A stretch of DNA of 7,265 nt from Dehalococcoidales bacterium (GTDB lineage Bacteria > Chloroflexota > Dehalococcoidia > Dehalococcoidales > JAQTRN01). The translations under genes and the position numbers were made by a program. The stretch is taken from positions 1 to 7,265 of the forward strand of contig JAQTRN010000048.1 in assembly GCA_028711795.1 (NCBI GenBank), read 5' to 3'. How positions within the stretch are numbered: position 1 is the stretch's first letter; every line of letters starts with the position of its first letter. Of this stretch, positions 1-5,794 are shown one piece after another. The notes under the pieces were generated by a model. It worked only from the letters and a program-made list of their open reading frames with translations, ran no database searches and had not been told where the DNA came from.

Positions 1-821
1 AAACCGGCCTCTACCATCAGCCGCATCAGTTCCTCGTCGTCGGCGAGGTTGATAGAAGCCTCGGTAAACAGAGTGAAGGGGCGTCTTCTGGCTTTCATCC
101 ACTCTATTATTGCGGGGAGGATTTCCGTCTTCAGCTTCTTTTTGTTGCCGATGAAATTGTCATCGACGATAAAGACGCTGTTACGCCACCCCCGGGTGTA
201 TATGGCATCCAGTTCGGCCAGTAACTGGTCTTTACTCTTGGTGCGGGGCTTATGCCCGTTCAGCAGGATGATATCGCAGAAATCACAATCGAAGGGACAG
301 CCGCGGGAGTACTGGATATTCATGGCCGAATACTTCTTCATGTTGATCAGCGACCAGAGGGGGACCGGCGTCCGGTCGATTTCCGGTCGTTCCTCAGAGC
401 CATAAAGGTGCTGTGGGTTCCCCCTTGCCAGGTCGGCCAGGAACAGCGGCAGCGTGACCTCGGCCTCTCCCAGGATGAAGTGGTCTACCCCCTCAAAATC
501 CTCATGTCCGGTGGTAAAAAGAGGTCCGCCGGCGACCACACGGGTATTGAGCTTCCGGCACCGGGCGATAATCTCCCGGACTGATTCTTGCTGCACCGCC
601 ATGGCGCTGAGAAAGACATAGTCCGCCCATTTGATATCTCTATCGCTCAGGCTGGCGACATTCAGGTCAACGAGCTTTTTCTCCCAGCTAGCGGGTAACA
701 TGGCAGCCACTGTCAGTAGACCCAGCGGGGGGAAAGAAGCCTTCTTCGATATCATCCTGAGGGCATGCTTGAAACTCCAGAAAGTGTCCGGGTATTGCGG
801 GTAAACCAGAAGAATCTTCAA
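1..821 (-). CDS. B12-binding radical SAM protein, DUF4070 type (3' end cut by window)
   Basis: Only the first 273 residues are visible; the frame runs off the left edge. An N-terminal cobalamin-binding (Rossmann-like) domain covers about residues 1-135, opening with KILLVYPQYP and including VVAGGP (95-100) and a GEAE motif (118-121). A radical SAM core follows, with the cluster motif C175-x3-C179-x2-C182 in RGCPFDCDFC. The SASFPPLGLLT-like N-terminus, NIQYSRGCPF and VDDNFIGNKKKLKTEILP match what I recall of the B12-binding radical SAM family that carries a C-terminal DUF4070 domain; that domain would lie outside the window. The usual DxHxxG cobalamin-ligand motif is not seen; VDLNVASL (51-58) occupies that place. 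TTG at 821 is chosen as start because GGAG lies 6 nt upstream, the protein then begins exactly at the first beta strand, and an in-frame TGA lies upstream with no ATG between. The substrate is unknown; relatives methylate or otherwise modify unactivated carbons. It has its own promoter, 77 bp after the flavodiiron gene. Confidence 0.88.
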   Translation of the reverse strand, partial: MKILLVYPQYPDTFWSFKHALRMISKKASFPPLGLLTVAAMLPASWEKKLVDLNVASLSDRDIKWADYVFLSAMAVQQESVREIIARCRKLNTRVVAGGPLFTTGHEDFEGVDHFILGEAEVTLPLFLADLARGNPQHLYGSEERPEIDRTPVPLWSLINMKKYSAMNIQYSRGCPFDCDFCDIILLNGHKPRTKSKDQLLAELDAIYTRGWRNSVFIVDDNFIGNKKKLKTEILPAIIEWMKARRRPFTLFTEASINLADDEELMRLMVEAG

Positions 822-854
822 TTTGCGCTCCAGAAGTAACGGCTTATTTTGTCA

Positions 855-863
855 ATTATAACA
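855..863 (-). promoter_or_regulatory. Extended -10 promoter for the radical SAM gene
   Basis: The minus strand reads TGTTATAAT, a perfect TATAAT with the TGn extension. Transcription would start near 848, leaving a leader of about 27 nt before the TTG start at 821. No convincing TTGACA lies 16-18 bp upstream, which is acceptable for an extended -10 promoter. It sits in the 77-bp gap after the flavodiiron stop codon, and no terminator hairpin is visible there, so readthrough from the upstream operon is also possible. Confidence 0.5.
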
Positions 864-898
864 GCATTACGGACATAAAGTAAGGGCGCTCTAGCATA

Positions 899-2083
899 TC
901 AAGCCAGATGGAGCCCCTGGTGCTTCTGTAATATTGTCTCGGCCAGACCGTCCAGTGCCTGAAAATCGGCTTCCCGCGGCAGCCCTTTGCTGATGACTGG
1001 CGGTAACACCTCCACCTTCAGGTTGGGAATCATGGCGGCGAGCTGTTCTACCGCTTTGCCTCCCCAGCTATAGGAACCGATTATCGAGGCGAACTTTAAC
1101 TTGGGTCTCAGGGCATTGGCCAGGAAGGTGGCATAAGCTACGTTCGGGTGCGGCCCGGCCAGGACAGTGGGCGTGCCGATAACCACTGTAGCGGCGTCCA
1201 CCAGCGCCATGGCCAGCTTGCCGATATCGGTCACCGCGAGGTCGAATTGTTTCACGGTGATACCGCGCTGCGTCAGGGCGGAAACGAAGTGGTCTACCAT
1301 TTTGCGGGTACTGCCATGCATCGAGATATAGGGCAGTACCACGATATTGCCGGGCTCATCCAGCACCCAGCTACGGTATGCCTTCAGAATAAACTCAGGG
1401 TGGTTGTGCATCGGGCCGTGGCTGGGGGCGATGACATCAATGGCGTAGTCCTTTAGTCTTTCCAGGTGCTTTTCGATACTAACGCGGAACGGCATCATGA
1501 TCTCGGCATAGTACCGCTTGGCGGATTCATAGACCTGCCCATCGTCACTGACATAGAGGTCGCTGGTGGCCAGGTGAGACCCGAACAGGTCGCAGGGAAA
1601 TAGTATCCTGTCTTCCCGCAGGTAGGTCAGCATGGTCTCCGGCCAGTGGACCCAGGGGGCATGGATGAACTCCAGGGTCCGGCCACCCAGGGGGATGGTC
1701 GCCTTATCGTTGACGGTAACGAACCTTTCGGCGGGAATGGCCAGGAGGTCCATGAGCATCTCTTTGCCTTTGGGCGTGGTGACGGCTTTAGCCTGCGGGT
1801 AGCGGCTGAGGACCTGGGGTAGGGTGCCGGCATGGTCCTGTTCGGCGTGGTTAGCCACTACGTAGTCTATTTTCTCTAGCCCAAGATCATTCAGGTTGTC
1901 GATTAGAATCTGCTGTTTGGTCGGGTCTACGGTATCGATGAGGGCAGTCTGCTGGCTGCCTTGGATCAAATAGGCATTGTAGCTGGTACCATCGGGTAGA
2001 GGTATCAGCGAGTCGAACAGCCGCCGGTCCCAATCTATGGCGCCGACAGAGTAGATTCCCGGTCTGATTTCTCTAGGTTTCAT
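899..2083 (-). CDS. fprA: FprA-type flavodiiron protein (rubredoxin:oxygen oxidoreductase)
   Basis: This 394-residue protein has the normal length for the minimal class A flavodiiron family. An N-terminal metallo-beta-lactamase-like domain (about 1-245) carries the full diiron ligand set: H79-x-E81-x-D83-H84 in NHAEQDHAG, H146 in APWVHWPET, D165 in PCDLF and H222 in APSHGP. A flavodoxin-like domain (about 246-390) has the FMN phosphate loop in YISMHGSTRKM (252-262) and GTPTVLAGPHPN for the flavin ring. Family members in anaerobes reduce O2 to water, and some reduce NO, in the cytoplasm using electrons from rubredoxin. The rubredoxin gene ends 1 bp upstream, and the AGGTGA ribosome site for this gene lies inside the last rubredoxin codons, 6 nt before the ATG, so the two are probably translationally coupled. 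No ligand is missing, so I expect an active enzyme. O2 versus NO preference cannot be read from the sequence. Confidence 0.96.
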   Translation of the reverse strand: MKPREIRPGIYSVGAIDWDRRLFDSLIPLPDGTSYNAYLIQGSQQTALIDTVDPTKQQILIDNLNDLGLEKIDYVVANHAEQDHAGTLPQVLSRYPQAKAVTTPKGKEMLMDLLAIPAERFVTVNDKATIPLGGRTLEFIHAPWVHWPETMLTYLREDRILFPCDLFGSHLATSDLYVSDDGQVYESAKRYYAEIMMPFRVSIEKHLERLKDYAIDVIAPSHGPMHNHPEFILKAYRSWVLDEPGNIVVLPYISMHGSTRKMVDHFVSALTQRGITVKQFDLAVTDIGKLAMALVDAATVVIGTPTVLAGPHPNVAYATFLANALRPKLKFASIIGSYSWGGKAVEQLAAMIPNLKVEVLPPVISKGLPREADFQALDGLAETILQKHQGLHLA

Positions 2084-2084
2084 C

Positions 2085-2246
2085 TCACTTCACCTGCACA
2101 AAATCGCTCTTGGGGGCCCCGCATAAGGGACAGACCCAGTCGTCGGGTATGGCTTCAAAGGGTGTCCCCGGCTTGACGCCATTATCGGGGTCGCCTTCAA
2201 CCGGATCATAAACATAGCCGCAGACGGTGCATTCGTACTTTTCCAT
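2085..2246 (-). CDS. Rubredoxin
   Basis: A 53-residue protein starting MEKYECTVCGYVYDP. It contains the two rubredoxin metal-binding knuckles, C6-x2-C9-G-Y and C39-P-L-C42-G, which bind one iron through four cysteines. The conserved acidic and aromatic residues between them (GDPDNGVKPGTPF, then DDWVCP) are also present. This is the standard length of the family, about 52-54 residues. AAGGAGG lies upstream of the ATG with a slightly long 10-nt spacing. Directly upstream of the flavodiiron gene, it is the likely electron donor to that enzyme. It may also reduce the ferritin-like protein of the same operon, which has no rubredoxin domain of its own. Confidence 0.96.
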   Translation of the reverse strand: MEKYECTVCGYVYDPVEGDPDNGVKPGTPFEAIPDDWVCPLCGAPKSDFVQVK

Positions 2247-2291
2247 TCAGGTGTCGCCTCCTTTATGAATTACTGAGTTGTTCCGGTGGGG

Positions 2292-3527
2292 TCACATCAC
2301 CTCTTTTTCGCTGGCCTCGATGGCGCGCTGCAACTCGACACTGAGCGCGGCCGGTAATCCCTCGATATCCACCCTTAAAAAACCCCGGACTATGGTCGCC
2401 GTAGCTTCCGACCGGCTTAGCCCCCGGGCCATTAGGTATTCCACTTCCTCTTCGGCGATCTTGCCGACAGCGGCTTCGTGTGACAGGTCGATGCCGGCCA
2501 GAGTCCCTTTAAGCTCGGGGATAGCGTGGATCATGCCTTTTTCCTGCAATATTAAACCGCGGCATTCCAGATGCCCCTTGACTTCTGGAGCGTTGCCTTC
2601 AATGTAGCCGCGGGAGACAATATCCCCACCCGTGGTGATGGCCCGGGCCACGATTTCCGTACGGGCGCCTTTAGCGTTGAGCAGAACCCGTGAGCCGACG
2701 TCCAGGGACGAGCCGGGCGTAGCGACCAGGACGCTGTTATACCGGACGACTGAGTTTTCGCCGACGCACCTGGCGGTGGGGTACATTTGCAGCGTGCGCA
2801 CCGGCTTCATCAACACGTAGTTGCTGAGGAACAGTCCATTTTCGGCAACAATAGCGCCGGTGCGGGGACGGACGGCGGTCTCCGGGTTCCAGCTATGGAT
2901 CATAGTAAAAGTGACCCTGGCGCCGCGCTTGATGTAGAACTCAGAGACTCCCATGTGCAGCCCGGGTTCCTGTCCCAGCGAGGTGGTACATCCGGTAATG
3001 ATATGCAGTTCGGAGTCCTCTTCGGCAATGATTATATTGTGCACCTTCTGCGCCAAACGTTCTTTCGATAGATAGAGACAGGCCTGGACAGGGAGGACGG
3101 TCTTCTGGCCGGCCAGGGCCCGGATGAAGTAGCCGTCATATTGGCTCAGCTCCACGTTAGCGGTGAACTTATCGGCATCCACGGCCACGGCCTGCCACCA
3201 GTAGTCCTGCAGCCAGTCGTATTTTTCCAGAGCCTGGCTGACGGCCATGACTTCGACGCCTTCCTGCCGGCTGGAGCTGTGTATGGGGGCATTGTCCATC
3301 TGAATATATGTCCCGGACCGCTGGCGCATATCGTCCAGGATGATGCCCGCCGACAGCATATGCTTTTTGGTCTTGACCGGGAGTTGTGATGGGTCGGGCT
3401 GGTAAGGCTTCTTCTCGGCGGTGTCGAGATAGGTATCAAGGTCGATGTCCTCACCCAGGGCGGCCGGTTTCTTGATGGCGGCCCTGGCCTTCTCTTTATA
3501 TGTCCGGGAGGATTTCACTTTACTCAT
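2292..3527 (-). CDS. sufB: SufB/SufD-family Fe-S cluster scaffold protein
   Basis: This 411-residue protein belongs to the SufB/SufD family, the beta-helix scaffold on which Fe-S clusters are assembled with SufC. The C-terminal half contains typical repeats (GSRVLLNAKGARTEIVARAI, then GYIEGNAPEVKGHLECRGLIL) and the family's closing segment (HEAAVGKIAEEEVEYLMARGLS, about 350-371). C322 in GHLECRGL falls where, from memory, E. coli SufB has its key C405. S349-H350-E351 in LSHEA aligns with the SufB EHE motif and also with the SufD histidine. ATG at 3527 is preferred, with GAGAG 7 nt upstream; a GTG at 3602 would add 25 residues and overlap sufC by 37 nt without family-like sequence. It follows sufC by 38 bp. 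No second family member is present here, so it may act as a homodimer with SufC, as in SUF-like minimal (SmsCB-type) systems. The exact SufB or SufD label is uncertain. Confidence 0.9.
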   Translation of the reverse strand: MSKVKSSRTYKEKARAAIKKPAALGEDIDLDTYLDTAEKKPYQPDPSQLPVKTKKHMLSAGIILDDMRQRSGTYIQMDNAPIHSSSRQEGVEVMAVSQALEKYDWLQDYWWQAVAVDADKFTANVELSQYDGYFIRALAGQKTVLPVQACLYLSKERLAQKVHNIIIAEEDSELHIITGCTTSLGQEPGLHMGVSEFYIKRGARVTFTMIHSWNPETAVRPRTGAIVAENGLFLSNYVLMKPVRTLQMYPTARCVGENSVVRYNSVLVATPGSSLDVGSRVLLNAKGARTEIVARAITTGGDIVSRGYIEGNAPEVKGHLECRGLILQEKGMIHAIPELKGTLAGIDLSHEAAVGKIAEEEVEYLMARGLSRSEATATIVRGFLRVDIEGLPAALSVELQRAIEASEKEVM

Positions 3528-3565
3528 ATAGTAGCTCTCAAAGCCTTTCTTTCGTATTACGAGTC

Positions 3566-4315
3566 TTATACCGTCTGGCGGTGTAACAGGCACTCGATGC
3601 ACTCCTGGTAGCCCTTCTCTTTAATCGTCGCTAGCATTTCGCGGGGCTCCCCCTGACAGCCAATACAGCCGTCCATCATGACGTAGCCGGTCTTGGCGTT
3701 AACATAGTCCAGGATGTGGCCGGTATGCGTGATGATCAGGCCCATGCACTTGCGGGAGCGTGCCGGGCAGTCCTTCTCCAGCAATTCGTCGATCAGTTTC
3801 CCGATGAGGGCGATGTTCTCCAGGTCGACTCCCGATTCCGGCTCGTCCAGCAAAGTCAGTTCCGGCTTCTGGGCGAGCAACTGCATCAGTTCGGAGCGCT
3901 TGATCTCACCGCCGGAAAAGCCATAGTTGATATCCCGGTCGAGGAATTCGAGCAGGTTGGTCTTCTCGGCCAGATTCTGGATAGTGGCGCCGTTACCCCG
4001 GGCTTGTAAAGCCGCGCCGACCATGTCCCGTGTCTTGACGCCGCGCACCACCGGCGGGCGCTGGAAGGACATCCCGATACCCAGGCGGGCCCTTTCGTCC
4101 AGGGGTAGGCCGGTGATATCCCGGCCATCGAAGATAATGTTGCCGCCGGTAATCCGGTACTTGGGGAAGCCCATGATGGCCATCAGCAGGGTGGTCTTGC
4201 CGCTGCCATTGGGTCCAAACAGCACATGGGTCTCACCGGTACCGATGCTCAAACTGACATTGTGCAGGATCTCTTTATCTTCAACGGCTACCGTCAGTTG
4301 TTTAATTTCCAGCAT
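3566..4315 (-). CDS. sufC: SufC, Fe-S cluster assembly ATPase
   Basis: This 249-residue cytoplasmic ABC-type ATPase has normal SufC length. Visible motifs in order are Walker A GPNGSGKT (34-41), a Q-loop region SFQRPP (83-88), signature FSGGE (133-137), Walker B LTLLDEP with D157 and E158, D-loop SGVD (161-164) and switch histidine H197 in ITHTGH. The FSGGE-IKRSELMQLL and LDEPESGVDLE segments are diagnostic of SufC rather than transporter ATPases, and no membrane partner is encoded. SufC hydrolyses ATP to drive conformational change in the SufB/SufD scaffold during cluster assembly. GGAGG lies 9 nt before the ATG. The gene follows the ferritin-like gene by 22 bp and precedes the scaffold gene. 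Unusual is a cysteine-rich C-terminus: C183, C190, C217-IG-C220 and C239-IE-C242, which could bind metal or be redox active. Confidence 0.96.
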   Translation of the reverse strand: MLEIKQLTVAVEDKEILHNVSLSIGTGETHVLFGPNGSGKTTLLMAIMGFPKYRITGGNIIFDGRDITGLPLDERARLGIGMSFQRPPVVRGVKTRDMVGAALQARGNGATIQNLAEKTNLLEFLDRDINYGFSGGEIKRSELMQLLAQKPELTLLDEPESGVDLENIALIGKLIDELLEKDCPARSRKCMGLIITHTGHILDYVNAKTGYVMMDGCIGCQGEPREMLATIKEKGYQECIECLLHRQTV

Positions 4316-4337
4316 CGCTCATTCCCTCCGTGTTTTC

Positions 4338-4868
4338 CTAGCCGCCGTCCAGAGACGGGTGCTCCTGTTTCACAAACCAGGCCGCCGGGTCCTTCAGGTA
4401 CTCGTAGTAACTGAGCAGTACCAGGTGGTGCTGCCTCTCCTCGCCCGCCAGTGCCTGGTAGAAATCTTTCTCCGCGTTGTAAGTCGCCATGCCATGCTGT
4501 CTTTCGTAGAAATCGAGCGTCTTATTCTCCATGTCCATGGCTATCTTGACGTTGTCCAGTTCGGCGGCCGGGACCTTGACTTTGGTGCCCCTCTCCCTGG
4601 CGGCTTTGGTCAGGATGGTCTTCAAGTGGCGGCCACGGTCCGGTTGAAAGTCCGTCTTCGGCCAGTTACGTTTCTGACTGATGACATCGTGTATCTCCTC
4701 GAATTTCTGGCGGTGGACGTCTTCTTCCGCCGCCAGCGACTGGAAGAGCTGTTTCCCCAGGGGATTAGGGCTGCTGCGGCTCGCCTTCTGATAATAGCTT
4801 TTGCCATCGATTTCCATGCGGATGGCTATTTTCAATACCTCCAGGGTGCTGTTTTGTTCGGTTGTCAT
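4338..4868 (-). CDS. Ferritin-like diiron protein, rubrerythrin family without rubredoxin domain
   Basis: A 176-residue soluble four-helix-bundle protein. Two ferritin-like half-motifs supply diiron ligands: E19 in RMEIDGKSYY and E48-E49-x2-H52 in AAEEDVH in the first half, then E114 in MDMENKTLDFY and E143-E144-x2-H147 in AGEERQHH in the second. The tail (DPAAWFVKQEHPSLDGG) resembles other ferritin-family rubrerythrin-like proteins. The C-terminal rubredoxin domain of classical rubrerythrin is absent, and there are no cysteines in the whole protein. The family role is peroxide reduction or iron handling in anaerobes; which one applies here cannot be decided. It is the first gene of the five-gene operon, with GGAGG 6 nt before the ATG and a near-perfect promoter just upstream. 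The rubredoxin two genes further on could supply electrons. Confidence 0.9.
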   Translation of the reverse strand: MTTEQNSTLEVLKIAIRMEIDGKSYYQKASRSSPNPLGKQLFQSLAAEEDVHRQKFEEIHDVISQKRNWPKTDFQPDRGRHLKTILTKAARERGTKVKVPAAELDNVKIAMDMENKTLDFYERQHGMATYNAEKDFYQALAGEERQHHLVLLSYYEYLKDPAAWFVKQEHPSLDGG

Positions 4869-4894
4869 CTTTATCCTCCCACAGATTACTGGCT

Positions 4895-4903
4895 ATTATA
4901 GCA
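4895..4903 (-). promoter_or_regulatory. Extended -10 promoter of the ferritin-like/suf/rubredoxin/flavodiiron operon
   Basis: The minus strand reads TGCTATAAT, a perfect TATAAT with the TGn extension, in the 63-bp gap between the lipoprotein stop and the ferritin-like start. The predicted start near 4888 gives a leader of about 20 nt that contains the GGAGG ribosome site. No good -35 box is visible at 16-18 bp. No operator palindrome is evident, so any oxygen or Fe-S regulation would have to come from a factor I cannot identify. Confidence 0.6.
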
Positions 4904-4931
4904 GTTTATTTCCCGTATTATGGCGTGGCCG

Positions 4932-5354
4932 TTATCGGGTAATGGTCAGCAGCAGGTGGTATTCGTCCGGCAGTATCTCCTTGCCCGCTTCGGGATAGGG
5001 TTCCACGCGGAAAGCTAACCGGTAGTTCTGGAAGGTCTGAGTGTTGGGTTGCCCGGTGAGCCCCGGCTGCATCAGCAACAGGCTGGTCGGGGAGTAATCA
5101 GAGATAATCCGCACCAGGCAACTGACCCGCCCCTGCCAGATACAGACGACGCCCCGGGCACAGCGGCTGTCCTCGACCAATTCCTGGAATTCGATTTTCA
5201 ACCGCTCGCCGGTGATGGCGGCCGTTTGTCCGATGGAGAGGGAGAATTCCTGTCCCAGCGGCGCCTGGACCTGGCCGGTGGTATCGGTGCAACCGGGCAG
5301 CGCCAGCGCTATGGCTGCCAGTAAAGCCAGGAGATAAAGACCACGTCTTAACAT
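4932..5354 (-). CDS. Small lipoprotein of unknown function with a DSRC-x5-CIWxG motif
   Basis: A 140-residue protein I cannot name. It starts MLRRGLYLLALLAAIALALPGC, a short positively charged end, a hydrophobic segment and a lipobox (L-P-G-C22), so it should be lipidated on C22 and anchored outside the cytoplasmic membrane. The mature part is a probable small beta domain with the motif DSRC65-x5-C71-IWQG, followed by C79. Similar DSRC...C-W-x-G motifs occur, as I recall, in small uncharacterised secreted proteins. C65 and C71 may form a disulfide or bind metal. ATG at 5354 is chosen because GGAGG lies 6 nt upstream and the signal peptide begins at once; the frame is open to a TTG at 5429, which would add 25 residues ahead of the signal peptide. 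No terminator is seen after the stop; the promoter of the next operon lies there. Confidence 0.82.
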   Translation of the reverse strand: MLRRGLYLLALLAAIALALPGCTDTTGQVQAPLGQEFSLSIGQTAAITGERLKIEFQELVEDSRCARGVVCIWQGRVSCLVRIISDYSPTSLLLMQPGLTGQPNTQTFQNYRLAFRVEPYPEAGKEILPDEYHLLLTITR

Positions 5355-5385
5355 AACACGCCTCCCTGAGGTCATCCTGCCTCTT

Positions 5386-5394
5386 ATTCTACCA
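5386..5394 (-). promoter_or_regulatory. Candidate extended -10 promoter for the lipoprotein gene
   Basis: The minus strand reads TGGTAGAAT, five of six matches to TATAAT plus the TGn extension, 32 nt before the lipoprotein ATG. The -35 region (TTCCCC at 17-bp spacing) is poor. It is weaker than the two other extended -10 sites in this window. Confidence 0.35.
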
Positions 5395-5429
5395 GCCGTC
5401 CGGCGGTTGGGGAAGATGGGGAACTGCAA

Positions 5430-5733
5430 CCAGTGGCTTTACCCGCTGAGCCGATTATCGTATTCCCTTTATCAATGTCCATACCAAGCCCTACTTTTTC
5501 CCGGCGTTGTCAGTTACTATATGTCTACTTGCCGGACGGAAACAGGATAAAAGCCACAAATCAGTTCTTATACTAGAGTAATCCGGTGGTGCTGGCTATC
5601 CGTAGGACTACGTAATTAGCGGTACCAAGATGCGTAATTTCAGAGGCGAGTGGTGAGCTAGACAGTACCGCAGGAGCAACTGATGATAAGCGAAAGATGG
5701 CAGTGGGGTCTGCTTGACCTAAATATGTGGAAT
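5430..5733. other. Gap of about 300 bp without a confident gene
   Basis: No protein-coding frame of convincing length is open on either strand, and no tRNA or known riboswitch could be recognised. Things visible are a perfect inverted repeat CGTAG-GA-CTACG at 5601-5612, the heptamer CGTAATT at 5611-5617 and again at 5633-5639 (22 bp apart), a plus-strand TATACT at 5569-5574, and a 19-codon plus-strand ORF from ATG 5683 to TAG 5742 with GGAG 6 nt before it. The frame of that ORF is closed upstream by a TAG at 5659. Each is weak alone; together they could form a small plus-strand transcription unit. Confidence 0.4.
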
Positions 5734-5767
5734 ATAAAGTAGGGGAGTTGAGGCTCCCCTACTTTAT
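5734..5767 (-). terminator. Strong hairpin terminator, possibly bidirectional
   Basis: A perfect 14-bp inverted repeat: arm 5734-5747 (ATAAAGTAGGGGAG), 6-nt loop 5748-5753, arm 5754-5767. It lies 27 nt after the stop codon of the large secreted protein. In the minus direction the GC-rich core is followed by CTACTTTATATTCC, a short T-rich stretch partly inside the stem. The symmetric A/T ends could also stop plus-strand transcription. The U-tract is weak on both sides. Confidence 0.75.
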
Positions 5768-5794
5768 CACTCATAATCTGTGAAGAGAAATAGC

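Noticed and set aside
419..426. Possible frameshift at the C5 run in the radical SAM gene
   Set aside because: Careful counting shows five C, and the frame reads through correctly (ADLARGNPQHLYGSEE) into the radical SAM core.
49..584. Two overlapping plus-strand open frames of 118 and 110 codons
   Set aside because: They are antisense to the radical SAM gene, whose C-x3-C-x2-C motif and B12 domain are clear on the minus strand.
3528..3602. Upstream GTG start adding 25 residues to the SufB-like protein
   Set aside because: It would overlap sufC by 37 nt and the added residues (MHRVPVTPPDGIRL...) look like out-of-frame sufC sequence. ATG 3527 has a spaced GAGAG and gives a normal N-terminus.
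3927..4901. 324-codon open frame on the plus strand
   Set aside because: It lies antisense across sufC and the ferritin-like gene, both of which have complete catalytic motifs. Its translation shows no recognisable domain, so it is a shadow of the real genes.
5355..5429. TTG start at 5429 for the lipoprotein
   Set aside because: It would place 25 residues ahead of a clean signal peptide. ATG 5354 has GGAGG at 6 nt and starts directly with the charged n-region.
5435..5452. D-arm-like sequence GGCTCAGCGGGTAAAGCC on the minus strand, suggesting a tRNA
   Set aside because: The D stem has a mismatch, and no anticodon stem, GGTTC T-arm or acceptor stem follows at the required distances.
5680..5695. 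CTGATGA...GAAA resembling a hammerhead ribozyme core on the plus strand
   Set aside because: Only UAAGC separates the two boxes, so no stem II can form, and no properly placed UH cleavage site with flanking stems I and III could be found.
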